DNA of 64,000 nt from Chengkuizengella sediminis (GTDB lineage: Bacteria > Bacillota > Bacilli > Paenibacillales > KCTC-33759). The translations under genes and the position numbers were made by a program. Below, piece after piece: positions 35,819 through 45,663 of the stretch. The DNA is taken from NCBI RefSeq assembly GCF_010078385.1, contig NZ_SIJC01000002.1:1-64000 (forward strand), read 5' to 3'. Below the pieces are notes generated by a model. The model worked only from the letters and a program-made list of their open reading frames with translations. It was not told the origin of the DNA and did not search any database. Position 1 is the stretch's first letter. Each line of letters opens with the position of its first letter.

Positions 35819-38119
35819 TTGAAGAAGGTTTTTATAATCATCCTATTATTGTCTCTAATTTTTGGAAATATGATGTTAAGTTTAGCACAGGATACAACGT
35901 CTGTTGATAAATCAGTTGATGAAAAGCAGGTTGAAGAAGGACAAAGTGAAACACCATCTGACGGAATGGAAGAAGCTTCGATCAATGCAGATGTAAACAT
36001 TTCAACGGATCAACAATCTTATATTCCAGAAGACACTGTAGTCATAACGGGAAATATTTTGGTGAATCAACAACTGATGAGTGAGATCGATGTATTACTC
36101 ACGATTAATGAAGGCATGAATGGAATATTCACAGGTCAAACTAAAACAGATGCTAATGGGAATTATGAATTTACTTATAGAATTCCAGAAGATGCTAATC
36201 CAGGTGAATATATTGTAACTGTAACATCTCTACAACAATCTAGTGAACTAACTTTTGAAGTTATACAAAATAATCCAGAAGAACCAGAAGAACCAGAAGA
36301 ACCAGAAGAACCAGAAGAACCAATACAAATAGAATTAACAGTTACAGCAGATCCAAATAAGTATTATCAGGGAGATACAGTAGTTATTTTAGGTAAACTC
36401 CTAACAATAAACGATGAGCCCGTAAGCGATGCTGTAGTTTTTATTACGGTTGAAACAAATGATCAGCAAATTTTTAGTGACGATGTTATCACTAATGAAG
36501 AAGGTTTCTATGCAATTACATTTGATCTTTCTGAAGAAGCTATAGAAGGAGAATATGAGGTATTAGCAACACATGAGTCACAGTTAGTCAGATCTACTTT
36601 TGAAGTAGAGGAACTGGATGAACAACCTACACCAACGGAAAAAGAACTGACCGTTTCAGCAAAGAAATCTAAATATAATCCAGGTGATGAAGTTTCAATC
36701 TCTGGTAAGGTAAAGAAAGATGGTAAGTCCGCGAGTTCTATTGACGTTCTGATTACAATTGAAAGGAACGGACAAGAATTATTTGCAGGTCAAGAGACTA
36801 CAAATGGGCAAGGTAAATATTCATTAAATTATAAGCTGGGTTTAGATGCAAGCATAGGGGAGTATGATATCTCAGCAACTTCTGTAGGTATAACAGAGAA
36901 CACTACGTTTGACGTTGAATTAAAACAATCAGACAATTCTTCAGGAGGAAATGATAATCCTAGTAGTGGCAGCAGTAGTAATACACCTCCTACAGAAGAA
37001 GTAGAAGATGAGATTTTACTCGTTAAAGAAGCTGATATTAAGGATCAATTGAATAGTAATCTTAAACAAAATGTAGAAATTAATTTAAATGATAACACAG
37101 GCGACAAGGTTTTAGTTGAAATTAATAAGGATATATTAAATAAAATACAAGATGCAAATAAATCATTAGTTATTGAGAAAGAAAATATTAAAATAAATAT
37201 TTCACCTGAAACACTAAAAGGGATTATTGGGCTATCTGGTAATGATATTACATTTTCTATGGATAAAGTAGATCCAAAAAAATTAACGAAAGCTAATACA
37301 GGACAGACTATCGTTTCAGATATTGTAGACTTAAAAATTACAACTAAGAAAAATTCTAATTCAACTGAAATTTCATCCTTTAATGAACCTATTGAAATTG
37401 CAATAAATATAAATCAAATTTTAGCAAAGGATACAAGAAAAGTAGCGGGTTATGTGTTAAATGAGAAAGAGAATGAATGGGAATATGTAGGTGGTAAAGT
37501 GAAAAATGGTGTATTAATTATTAAAACTACACATTTTTCAAAGTACACTGCAATTTCTAATGATAAGACATTTTCCGATATACAGAATTTAAATTGGGCT
37601 AAAGACGCGATTGAGGTGTTAGCTTCTAGAGGTATTATTAAAGGCACTTCGGATGATACATTTGCACCTTCAGATGAACTAACAAGAGCTCAATTTGCAT
37701 TACTTGTAGTACGTGCATTGAATATACCACTAGAGGAATTTAAAGGTGCTTTTATTGATGTTCCTGAAAGTTTAACTTGGAGCGTTCTTGAAATAGAAGC
37801 TGCGCAAAGATCGGGTATTGTTCAAGGGATTTCAGAAGGAATATTTGAACCAAATGAAAAAATTTCACGTGAACAAATGGCTACAATGATCATTCGTGCA
37901 ATAAATTATAAAAACCCTGCACTTGTTGATATTAAAGAAGAATTATTATTCAATGATACTTCGGAAATTCATGAGTACGCTTTAGATGCAGTTTCAACTG
38001 CTGTTAGTCTAGGAATCTTAAACGGAAAAGCAGATAATAGTTTTGCTCCTAGAGACTTTGCAACTAGAGCAGAGGCTGCTGTATTGTTATATAACTTATT
38101 GAACACATTGGAACAATGA
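35819..38119 (+). CDS. SLH-anchored surface protein with Ig-like repeats
   Basis: A 766-residue exported protein. TTG 35819 is preferred over GTG 35810 for its spacing to AAGAGGGG. Signal peptide 1-22. Three Ig/MG2-like repeats of about 100 residues follow (ISTDQQSYIPEDTVVITGNI, VTADPNKYYQGDTVVILGKL, VSAKKSKYNPGDEVSISGKV), separated by a PEE-repeat linker. After a Ser/Gly-rich linker comes a domain at about 400-570, then three SLH domains: about 583-640 (FSDIQNLNWAKDAIEVLA), 644-697 and 709-764. It binds pyruvylated secondary polymer. It probably works with the upstream subtilase at the S-layer. Confidence 0.9.
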   Translation: MKKVFIIILLLSLIFGNMMLSLAQDTTSVDKSVDEKQVEEGQSETPSDGMEEASINADVNISTDQQSYIPEDTVVITGNILVNQQLMSEIDVLLTINEGMNGIFTGQTKTDANGNYEFTYRIPEDANPGEYIVTVTSLQQSSELTFEVIQNNPEEPEEPEEPEEPEEPIQIELTVTADPNKYYQGDTVVILGKLLTINDEPVSDAVVFITVETNDQQIFSDDVITNEEGFYAITFDLSEEAIEGEYEVLATHESQLVRSTFEVEELDEQPTPTEKELTVSAKKSKYNPGDEVSISGKVKKDGKSASSIDVLITIERNGQELFAGQETTNGQGKYSLNYKLGLDASIGEYDISATSVGITENTTFDVELKQSDNSSGGNDNPSSGSSSNTPPTEEVEDEILLVKEADIKDQLNSNLKQNVEINLNDNTGDKVLVEINKDILNKIQDANKSLVIEKENIKINISPETLKGIIGLSGNDITFSMDKVDPKKLTKANTGQTIVSDIVDLKITTKKNSNSTEISSFNEPIEIAININQILAKDTRKVAGYVLNEKENEWEYVGGKVKNGVLIIKTTHFSKYTAISNDKTFSDIQNLNWAKDAIEVLASRGIIKGTSDDTFAPSDELTRAQFALLVVRALNIPLEEFKGAFIDVPESLTWSVLEIEAAQRSGIVQGISEGIFEPNEKISREQMATMIIRAINYKNPALVDIKEELLFNDTSEIHEYALDAVSTAVSLGILNGKADNSFAPRDFATRAEAAVLLYNLLNTLEQ
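36279..36322 (+). repeat. Tandem 9-bp coding repeat (PEE linker)
   Basis: GAAGAACCA repeated about five times encodes the Pro-Glu-Glu linker of the SLH protein. Such arrays vary in copy number by slippage. Confidence 0.85.
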
Positions 38120-38145
38120 TAAGGTTATTATATATATAATGTTTG

Positions 38146-38183
38146 AATTTAGAGAGAGATCTATTATAGGTCTCTCTTTTTCT
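38146..38183 (+). terminator. Terminator of the SLH gene
   Basis: AGAGAGAGATCT-ATTAT-AGGTCTCTCTTTTTC. Confidence 0.85.
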
Positions 38184-38342
38184 TGCCAGTTCTATTTATT
38201 TATGATGGACAGAATGTTTTTAAAATTATAATAAAACTAAGATCTGTGATAAAATTGGCATATGTTTTTTCGGTTTGGAAATAATATACATGAAATAAAA
38301 GCTACATATAATTATAAATTCACAAAAACTAAGGATGATGGT

Positions 38343-39323
38343 ATGGTTTATTTCCTCTTTTTTATTGCAGCAAGTTGTACTATTTTTTTGGCAATAAAGC
38401 TCTCTAAATATGTGGATGTGATTAAAGAAAAATCGTCCGTTAATGGAGTGTTATTAGGGCTTATGCTTGGTGGGGCTACATCATTACCAGAAATCACTAC
38501 AAGTGTGACTTCCATTGTGATTAATAATCCAGATATTGCGACTGGAAATGTGTTAGGCAGCAATTTGTTCAACTTTATGATTTTAGCAGTTGTAGATATC
38601 ATATTTAGAAAGACCCGAATATTTAACTATTCAAACAAACAAAATATGATGACGAACATCCTCGTTATGTTACTTTTAATCTTTATTTCAGTTTCTATAT
38701 ATTTTAAAATATCGTACCACATTTTTGGTATTGGATTAGATTCAATTGTGTTAGTGCTTGTGTATGGTTTAGGGATGTGGTTTATTTCTAAAGTTGAAAA
38801 TATTCCTACAACACAACCTATAAAAGATTCTAAAAAGTATGAAAAATTCACTTTAAAAAGAGCGATTATATCCTTTATTTTTGCGGCTATATTCATTTTA
38901 GTATTTGGTTCAATATTAACTATCTCAGCCGATAAAATCGCAACGTTGACTGGAATTGATGCTTCATTTATTGGGACATTTTTAGTTGCAGCAAGTACAA
39001 GTTTGCCTGAAGCGGTTTGTATTATTGTTGCAATACGACTTTTAAATTATAATTTAGCTATTGGATCGATTCTAGGAAGTAACACCTTTAATATTTTAAT
39101 TTTAATATTTACAGATGTGTTGTATAGAAAAGGCAGCTTATTATACCATTCTAGCCCAAATCACTTATATACTGTTACTGGTACATTCGTACTTGCAGTA
39201 ATATGTACGTATGGATTGATTAGGAAACAATCAAAAAATAATTTTACGTATGTTCTACCGAGTATCTTGGTAGTGATAAGTTATTTTGTTGTTAGTTATT
39301 TAATGTTCATTCAAGCAAAATAA
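38343..39323 (+). CDS. Sodium/calcium antiporter-family (CaCA) membrane protein
   Basis: A 326-residue protein of about ten helices. AAGGATGATGGT before ATG 38343 sets the start; a longer frame to 38262 has no ribosome-binding site and a non-membrane head. The two inverted alpha-repeats that bind cation are GGATSLPEITTSV with GNVLGSNLFNF, and AASTSLPEAVCII with GSILGSNTFNI. It exchanges Ca2+ (or a related cation) for Na+ or H+ at the membrane (YrbG type). Ends before a strong terminator. Confidence 0.88.
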   Translation: MVYFLFFIAASCTIFLAIKLSKYVDVIKEKSSVNGVLLGLMLGGATSLPEITTSVTSIVINNPDIATGNVLGSNLFNFMILAVVDIIFRKTRIFNYSNKQNMMTNILVMLLLIFISVSIYFKISYHIFGIGLDSIVLVLVYGLGMWFISKVENIPTTQPIKDSKKYEKFTLKRAIISFIFAAIFILVFGSILTISADKIATLTGIDASFIGTFLVAASTSLPEAVCIIVAIRLLNYNLAIGSILGSNTFNILILIFTDVLYRKGSLLYHSSPNHLYTVTGTFVLAVICTYGLIRKQSKNNFTYVLPSILVVISYFVVSYLMFIQAK

Positions 39324-39375
39324 TAAAAGCTTCTTTCTGAGACTCTAAAGAAATTTATAAATCTTAAGTTATAAA

Positions 39376-39417
39376 GGAAACCCTGTGCGTATAACAACTA
39401 GCACAGGGTTTATTTCC
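39376..39417. terminator. Bidirectional terminator between antiporter and thermolysin genes
   Basis: AAACCCTGTGC-GTATAACAACTA-GCACAGGGTTT; serves the plus-strand antiporter and may also stop the minus-strand protease transcript. Confidence 0.8.
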
Positions 39418-39468
39418 TAATTCTAAATATAACGAGGGAATTGTTATACTTAGTGAATTACATTATTT

Positions 39469-41946
39469 TTAATCCATTTTTTCTGGTCCTTTATCAGGAA
39501 CGATATAATCTTCCGCAGTTGCTTTGTTTGAATCTTGGATTAAATGATCAAATGTTTGAATATTATTCAAAAGACCTGCTGCTAAAGCTCCATCACTGAA
39601 ATAGGCAACTTGATCAATTGTGAATCCATATTCAGTAACACTAAAGTCTGTTTCTAAAGTAGCGCTGATTTCATCTCCATCTACAGTAACCCAGAACGCA
39701 CTTTGAGATCCATCATAACTTGCTACCGTACTTCCATTTTTATCTTTAATATGAACAAAATCATAACTTGCTTCAGTTGCAAAAGTTGAAAAATGAATAG
39801 CAACTTGCTGTGCTCCAGGTTTTGAATAAGTGTAAGTTTCCGTATGATTATTTGGATAAGGATGAGGTGTATCATAACTTACATTCTCATAGAACCACTC
39901 ACCTAGTTGTTCCTCTGGAAAAGTAGCGCTTAAGATATAAGAGTTGGTACTATTAGCACCGTTGTAGCCAACAACTTGAAGATAGAATGTATCTGCACCT
40001 GATGCTGTATATAGGATAGATTCACTTGATGTGCTCCCATTTATGGATTTATCCAATTCAACTCCGCTGCTATTGAATAAATAAAGGTCATAATCTAAAG
40101 GTAAACTTGTTAAGTCTATGGAGATATCTCCAGATCCTCCAGTTGTAAAGGTGTAGAAGTCTACATCACTTGAAGTAGAAATATATGAAGTATATGACAC
40201 ACCACTTGAAATTGAATACGCATCATTTAATGTATTGTTAGGTTCAAAGGTGTCATCAGTAGGGATTGTAGTAGAATCACCAATACCTACAGCAGCCAAA
40301 CCATCTGCGACCGCATTATATTCTACACTATTTTCTCCGAATATATCAGTAGCTGATTGCAACAGTGCATTACGTGCATCTTCAAATTGTGAAAACTGTG
40401 TTAAATATGAAGTTAATGCTCTGTAATATATTTCCCCTGACTTATCAAAGCCTATGTTTGTAGCAACATTATAAAATGCTTTGTTCGTGATTGAGCTATT
40501 AATGTGTACGCCTCCCCAATCACCTTCCCTTGTATTAGGCAGTACTCTAAAGTCATCCATATGATCAGGATATCCAAAAATTGTTGGATCTTCCATACTT
40601 CTGATTGCATCATTACGAGCAATGAAAATATCTTCTCCAATTAACCATTCTGTTGAACCTTCATACTCTACCTCAGCTAAGATGCCAAATACATCAGAGA
40701 AAGATTCATTTAAAGCACCAGATTGAAATTCATATTCTAAATTTGCTGAAGAGTCAGTAACAGCATGTGTTAATTCGTGTGCTACAACATCTAAAGAAGC
40801 TGATAGAGAGGTGGTAGTACTCCCATTTCCATCACCGTAAACCATTTGTGAGCCTGTCCAGAAAGCGTTTTCAACGTTTTGTCCTAAATGTACACTTGAA
40901 ATAATATCAGCACCATTGTTATCATAACTGTTTCGACTATGCTTATTTAAGTAGTAATCATACACGATCCCAGCATAAAAGTGTGCATCAACAGCTGCAC
41001 GTTGAACTGACGAACTAAAATTATTATTATCGTCTGTCACATAAACACCAGGACTTGGGTTGAAATTATCTAGAGGAGTTTCTGTGTTTTGTGCATCATA
41101 AGTTCTAATCACACCATTCATCGGTTTTGTAGTATCGTGCAAATAATATAAACCTTGAGATAAGTAAGTATTAAGTGTTTTTGTGTCACCATGTACACCA
41201 GTTCCAGTACCTGTTTCTGCCGCATCAACAATTCTATTTACGGATTTTAATACTTTACCTTTTTTAGCATCAATATAGAAAAATTCTCTACCAAGATAAG
41301 GCTCCATAAATTGTAACTCTACCACATATACAGGTTGCCATTTGTTTTCATGTTCATATAAGTATAGTTCTGAAGTTGGCTCTACTGTGAAAGTATTCTC
41401 ATCAGGTGTAAAGCTTAAATTTTTCTTTGCTACATTAATAGCATCTTTTTTAGAAAGTTTTACTGATTTATTCCATTTTTTCTTCTCTAGTTTCGGTTCT
41501 GCTTGTCCATTAATCGCTGTAATAATTCCATTTTTATCTGTGTGAATGATTAATTCAGCACCATAAACTGGAATACCATCTACCGATTGTTTTGTACGAT
41601 AATGAGTCATGCCCAGCTTATCAGTCTCAACAGATTTTACTTCAAATTCACCGGCATCCAGTTGAAAAACATCTTTATTTTCATCAAGAAAATCTAAAAC
41701 ATCAATGTTTTGATCAGACAACTCTCCAGAAATAAATCGAGGAATTCCTTTTTTCTCGTCCCAAGAGACCTTAAACTTTTTATTCGATTTATCTGATTTT
41801 TCAAGCATCTTATTGAGTTTTTGGAGTTGTTTTGATTTGTCCTCCTTAATAGATTCTGCATTAACATTGCTGGAAATTGGTAAAAGAAATACGCCAAGTG
41901 TAAGAGCTATAGATAATATCAATGAAACTAATCTGTTCTTTTTCAT
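39469..41946 (-). CDS. Thermolysin-family neutral metalloprotease (M4) with PPC and CUB-like domains
   Basis: An 825-residue exported protease; ATG 41946 is the start, with AAAGGTGG in front. Signal peptide 1-30. FTP and PepSY propeptide domains occupy about 40-235. The M4 catalytic domain follows: zinc site HELTH at 390-394, E414 in GALNESFSD, and the catalytic histidine in GGVHINSSITNKAFY. C-terminally there is a pre-peptidase domain (about 550-660, ending SYILSATFP) and a CUB-like domain (about 670-800). It digests extracellular protein with Ca2+ and Zn2+. The leader carries orphan SD-like sequences. Confidence 0.92.
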   Translation of the reverse strand: MKKNRLVSLILSIALTLGVFLLPISSNVNAESIKEDKSKQLQKLNKMLEKSDKSNKKFKVSWDEKKGIPRFISGELSDQNIDVLDFLDENKDVFQLDAGEFEVKSVETDKLGMTHYRTKQSVDGIPVYGAELIIHTDKNGIITAINGQAEPKLEKKKWNKSVKLSKKDAINVAKKNLSFTPDENTFTVEPTSELYLYEHENKWQPVYVVELQFMEPYLGREFFYIDAKKGKVLKSVNRIVDAAETGTGTGVHGDTKTLNTYLSQGLYYLHDTTKPMNGVIRTYDAQNTETPLDNFNPSPGVYVTDDNNNFSSSVQRAAVDAHFYAGIVYDYYLNKHSRNSYDNNGADIISSVHLGQNVENAFWTGSQMVYGDGNGSTTTSLSASLDVVAHELTHAVTDSSANLEYEFQSGALNESFSDVFGILAEVEYEGSTEWLIGEDIFIARNDAIRSMEDPTIFGYPDHMDDFRVLPNTREGDWGGVHINSSITNKAFYNVATNIGFDKSGEIYYRALTSYLTQFSQFEDARNALLQSATDIFGENSVEYNAVADGLAAVGIGDSTTIPTDDTFEPNNTLNDAYSISSGVSYTSYISTSSDVDFYTFTTGGSGDISIDLTSLPLDYDLYLFNSSGVELDKSINGSTSSESILYTASGADTFYLQVVGYNGANSTNSYILSATFPEEQLGEWFYENVSYDTPHPYPNNHTETYTYSKPGAQQVAIHFSTFATEASYDFVHIKDKNGSTVASYDGSQSAFWVTVDGDEISATLETDFSVTEYGFTIDQVAYFSDGALAAGLLNNIQTFDHLIQDSNKATAEDYIVPDKGPEKMD

Positions 41947-42014
41947 AGTTTCCACCTTTCTAAGAATGATTTAAGATTTTTTTGTAGATATCATTACTAA
42001 ACTATTAAACCTAC

Positions 42015-42080
42015 TAAATCACCCCTTTCACTTGGAAATAGAATAAACATTACCCTTTAGTTTTGATATCACCCCCTTGT
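42015..42080 (-). promoter_or_regulatory. Two orphan SD-like sequences in the protease leader (STAB-SD candidates)
   Basis: On the minus strand GAAAGGGGTGAT (42018-42029) and AAGGGGGTGATA (about 42067-42078) lie about 75 and 125 bases before the thermolysin start. Neither is followed by a start codon for a plausible gene. Confidence 0.4.
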
Positions 42081-42254
42081 AAGAATATACATTTTTCAAT
42101 TTTCTGACTCTTTTAATTGAATTAAAAAAACCAAATAAGCCATCATTATCTAGTATACATATATATTAAATATTGTAAATAAGCATTAATAACTATAAAT
42201 ATTTGTGAATATTTTCACTTTATTAAATCTTTGATAAATATATCCTGCTATTTA

Positions 42255-42293
42255 GTTAAAAAACGAACTTGATTTAATCAAGTTCGTTTTATG
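42255..42293. terminator. Terminator of the GH18 gene
   Basis: AAACGAACTTGATT-TAATCAAGTTCGTTTT; the stem is nearly perfect and T-flanked on both strands. Confidence 0.85.
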
Positions 42294-42307
42294 GGGTGTT
42301 TAGATGG

Positions 42308-44218
42308 TCATTTCGTCTGTACAATCGTGTTCCAGAAACTAGCTGGTTCTTGGCCTAATCTCCAAGCAGCGACTCCACCTAAAGAATATTCTTTAGCTAA
42401 TTCTAATCTTGCTTTTACTGTTTGGTCATCCTCTAACCAGAAAACATAAGTAAAACCATCTTTTTTGTACTCAATTTTATACTGATTAAATCTCTCATCC
42501 CATGTTGAAGTATATTCGTTTTCTTTTAATAGATCTTCTACACCAAATGAATAGATGGCTCGATTTCCTACAAGAGTACCACTGCTGTCAAATTTCCACT
42601 CACGGATATAAAATGGTATGCCTAAAATTAATTGCTCTCTGGACATTCCATAGGATAAAAATTCCTCAATTCCTTCCTTTGCCCATTGAAGACCCGAAAC
42701 AGAACCTGCCACATCACTTCCAGACCAATGTTGATCGTAAGCCATAATTACAATGTAATCTACGATTTTTGATAATGCCTCGTGGTCGTAGGCAGTTTTA
42801 TGGTTCCATGCTAAACTGCCTCGAGGTAAATCAATAGATATAGTCAGGTTTTTCTTATGTGCTGCTTCGGTTAGTTTTTGGATAAAGGAAGTATAGGCTG
42901 CACGATCCGTACCATATAGGGATTCAAAATCAATATTAAGTCCATCTACACCAATTTTCACACTCTTAGTTATAAGTTCATTAATAAAATGATTTTGAGC
43001 AGTCTCATCTGCTAAAAATGATGATGTCAATTGACCATCAAATTGATTGTGAACAAGCGGATGTACTTCAATTCCCTTTTTGTGCAACATTTTTACGGTT
43101 TCTTCATCCGAAGTATCTTCAAATTCACCATTCGCATTTTTTAATTTAAACCATGTTGGAGAATCAATATCCAATCCGACGGCTTGATTAACGTGATCTA
43201 AGATAGTAGACTGATTAGATGTTCCATTCCAACCCCAGACTTTAAGACGTGAGCTGTTGTCCCATAGTACCTTTTCTCTACGATCTATAATTTTGGTTTG
43301 TTCCTCTGTTAAAGCAAATTGTACAGCTTCTTGAATAGTATTAAATTTGTTTAAGTTATTATCTTGTTGAAGAACCTCATAGTTAGGTTCATTAAACCAA
43401 AGCTCATTACCCTGATGCTCTATAGAAGTACGTACAAAATATTTTGCATAAGCAATCGCTTGATCTAAATGATAGAAGGAATTAATCTCCCTACCGCTTT
43501 GTTTAACAACAAAGTTTTTCTCATTAGAATATACTTCTTTATTCGTTTTTGTGTTCATAATGATGGAATCTTTTATCTTTATCGCTTCGTTAATAGCATC
43601 TTCAAGATATGACACCTTAATTGAGGACTCTAGAGAGGGTGCGCTAATCTCATAAATAGAGCTTTGAGCACGTAAAGTTTCTTTTTGCTCCGCTGTGAGA
43701 TCATCCCAAATCCATTCGTTAGAAGTGAGATCTATAATATGAACATTTCCCCATTTATAGGTTTCTTTTTTCGCATCCTCTAGCGTTTCGAAGGTCCATT
43801 CAGGTAATGTTTTATTATCCCCTTGAATAAGTATGTAATTTGCAAAGTTATCCCATACAATTCCTGGTTCATGAAGGTTCTTAATTAAAGCTTGTTTATG
43901 TTTTTGAGCTTCTGACAATGCTTCTTCATAGGTACTATACCTCTTTTGAAGAGGCTCTCCTTTAACGATTACTTCATATTGTGGGAAATTGCTATAAACC
44001 CATTCACGTGTAGTAATGTCCTCAACATAACTGTTTAAAAAACTGTTGGCATAATTTTTGGCTTGAACCAGACTAGAAAACTCTTTAAGTTGGTTGTCGT
44101 TTTGATAGACTCGGTATTTCGTAGTTAAATCTTGTGCAGTGATGGTGGATAAGGGGAAAACCTGTAAAATTAAAACGATCAAAAGTAATAAAGGTAAACA
44201 TTTTTTCATATAAGTCAT
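42308..44218 (-). CDS. GH18-family glycosidase with N-terminal repeat region
   Basis: A 636-residue exported protein with a signal peptide (1-28). Residues about 30-330 form about five to six repeats of 45-60 residues, with the pattern YxVxxxxxxxxxFxxxxxAxxYA...VWD (e.g. EWVYSNFPQYEVIVKG). Residues about 340-630 are a GH18 barrel with catalytic motif GVDGLNIDFESLYG, and YIVIMAYDQHWSGSDVAGSV plus GGVAAWRLGQE at the later strands. Bacillales GH18 members of this layout are spore cortex or coat muropeptide hydrolases or chitinase-like enzymes; the precise substrate is unclear. AGAGGAATGATAG precedes the ATG. Confidence 0.85.
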   Translation of the reverse strand: MTYMKKCLPLLLLIVLILQVFPLSTITAQDLTTKYRVYQNDNQLKEFSSLVQAKNYANSFLNSYVEDITTREWVYSNFPQYEVIVKGEPLQKRYSTYEEALSEAQKHKQALIKNLHEPGIVWDNFANYILIQGDNKTLPEWTFETLEDAKKETYKWGNVHIIDLTSNEWIWDDLTAEQKETLRAQSSIYEISAPSLESSIKVSYLEDAINEAIKIKDSIIMNTKTNKEVYSNEKNFVVKQSGREINSFYHLDQAIAYAKYFVRTSIEHQGNELWFNEPNYEVLQQDNNLNKFNTIQEAVQFALTEEQTKIIDRREKVLWDNSSRLKVWGWNGTSNQSTILDHVNQAVGLDIDSPTWFKLKNANGEFEDTSDEETVKMLHKKGIEVHPLVHNQFDGQLTSSFLADETAQNHFINELITKSVKIGVDGLNIDFESLYGTDRAAYTSFIQKLTEAAHKKNLTISIDLPRGSLAWNHKTAYDHEALSKIVDYIVIMAYDQHWSGSDVAGSVSGLQWAKEGIEEFLSYGMSREQLILGIPFYIREWKFDSSGTLVGNRAIYSFGVEDLLKENEYTSTWDERFNQYKIEYKKDGFTYVFWLEDDQTVKARLELAKEYSLGGVAAWRLGQEPASFWNTIVQTK

Positions 44219-44348
44219 CTATCATTCCTCTTTCTGCTAGATTCTATTAATATAGACGAATGATAAGTGGAAGAGTTGCGCAAAAATTTGGTATAGAAAT
44301 TTAATTTTATAAAAGAGTAGGAAGTGGTAGTATGTGAAGAATTGCATT

Positions 44349-45584
44349 CTATTTTCTAGTAGAATACTTTTTCATCAGATCCCTACTAAAGTATTGTTTC
44401 CCAATAAACGCTGTAACAACAGAGACAATAAGTATAAGACTTAATATGGATACGGCTGGAATTGTTCCTATTTTAGGAATCATGACAGTAAAAATTCCTA
44501 AAAAGGTAATTTGTATTGCAAGACCTATCGATCTAAATAAACTTTCAACACGACCCATTTTATCGTTTGGAATGATTTCCATCATTAAGATGTTTCTTGT
44601 TATCCTTGTTATTGCATGCCCTAAACCAAATATTATAGATAGTATGAGGAACAATATAATGACAGGGAAAATGGCTGTAAGTATCATAGATAATGTAAAC
44701 ATGAGTATTCCAGCAAGTAAAATTTTTATATTTCCAAATCTTTGAATAAGTACAGGTATGATCATTCCAGCTAGAAGTGCTCCAATTCCATATAACATTT
44801 CATGAATACCATATATTGAACCATCCGCCTGCAGTGTTGCTTCTATATAAATTGGAAAAACATAATTTGTGATCATGATAACAATATATGGGGTAAATGC
44901 AGAAAATAATAATAAAAATAAGAATGGGCGCTCCTTTAAGTAATCGTATCCTTCACGCATTTTCTTCCTAAAGGAAGTGTCTATCATTTCATGACTGGGG
45001 TATTTCGTTTTAATATACGGTATCGTTGACAAAATTAAAAATGCAACTGCATAAGTGATTGCATCCATGATTAATATCCAATGAAGTTCAATTTTCCCAA
45101 TTAATATACTGGCAATGCCTCCTGCAACAACTGCGGATAATTGTCCTTGAATTTCCATCATTCCGTTTAAGACTTTATATTGACTGCGGTCAAAAATTTC
45201 TTGATTCATGGCAAACAGTGTCGGGTAAAATACCGAATCATATAACATACCACTGGAAAATAATATAACCAAATGCCAAGTAGTGTAACTTCCATTTATA
45301 AAACCTACGATTACAAACAAACTGATGATTATAAATCCAATCATTTCAGAACATAATAACAGTTTTTTACGTGAAAGTTGATCAACTAGGTTTCCAATAA
45401 AAGGAGCTATTAAGAATAAAATGATGGTTAATAACAGGATAACATATCCCAAAGTACTTGCTCCATTTTCTCTAGTCACAATCATCCAGGGAATTGCAAT
45501 CATAGTGATACCAGAACCAATAGATGAAAAAATATTTGCCGCTAATATTTTAATAAAACGTTTATCTTTAACAATTAGACTCAT
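44349..45584 (-). CDS. MFS exporter of the dipeptide-antibiotic-like cluster (BacE-like)
   Basis: A 411-residue, about 12-helix major facilitator (MFS_3, macrolide/antibiotic efflux type). The opening is ILAANIFSSIGSGITMIAIPWM; the cytosolic loop GNLVDQLSRKKLLL is the GxxxDRxxRK motif. It is the last gene of the eight-gene operon. Function is inferred from context as export of, and self-protection from, the cluster product, as BacE does for bacilysin. A ribosome-binding site lies close to the ATG. Confidence 0.8.
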   Translation of the reverse strand: MSLIVKDKRFIKILAANIFSSIGSGITMIAIPWMIVTRENGASTLGYVILLLTIILFLIAPFIGNLVDQLSRKKLLLCSEMIGFIIISLFVIVGFINGSYTTWHLVILFSSGMLYDSVFYPTLFAMNQEIFDRSQYKVLNGMMEIQGQLSAVVAGGIASILIGKIELHWILIMDAITYAVAFLILSTIPYIKTKYPSHEMIDTSFRKKMREGYDYLKERPFLFLLLFSAFTPYIVIMITNYVFPIYIEATLQADGSIYGIHEMLYGIGALLAGMIIPVLIQRFGNIKILLAGILMFTLSMILTAIFPVIILFLILSIIFGLGHAITRITRNILMMEIIPNDKMGRVESLFRSIGLAIQITFLGIFTVMIPKIGTIPAVSILSLILIVSVVTAFIGKQYFSRDLMKKYSTRK

Positions 45585-45611
45585 TATGAAATTGATTCGC
45601 CTTTCAGTATA

Positions 45612-45636
45612 AGTAGGCTCCGTGGGAGCTTTTTCA
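45612..45636 (+). terminator. Plus-strand terminator-like hairpin inside the minus-strand operon
   Basis: GCTCC-GTG-GGAGC followed by five T on the plus strand, in the gap between the ATP-grasp and MFS genes. On the operon strand the T-run is absent, so it would not end that transcript; it could stop antisense RNA. Confidence 0.45.
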
Positions 45637-45663
45637 TTATGTTTTTTATATGTTATTAATGTA

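Noticed and set aside
36279-36322. Short tandem repeat considered as CRISPR-like
   Set aside because: It is a 9-bp coding repeat (PEE linker) without spacers. No CRISPR array was found anywhere in the window.
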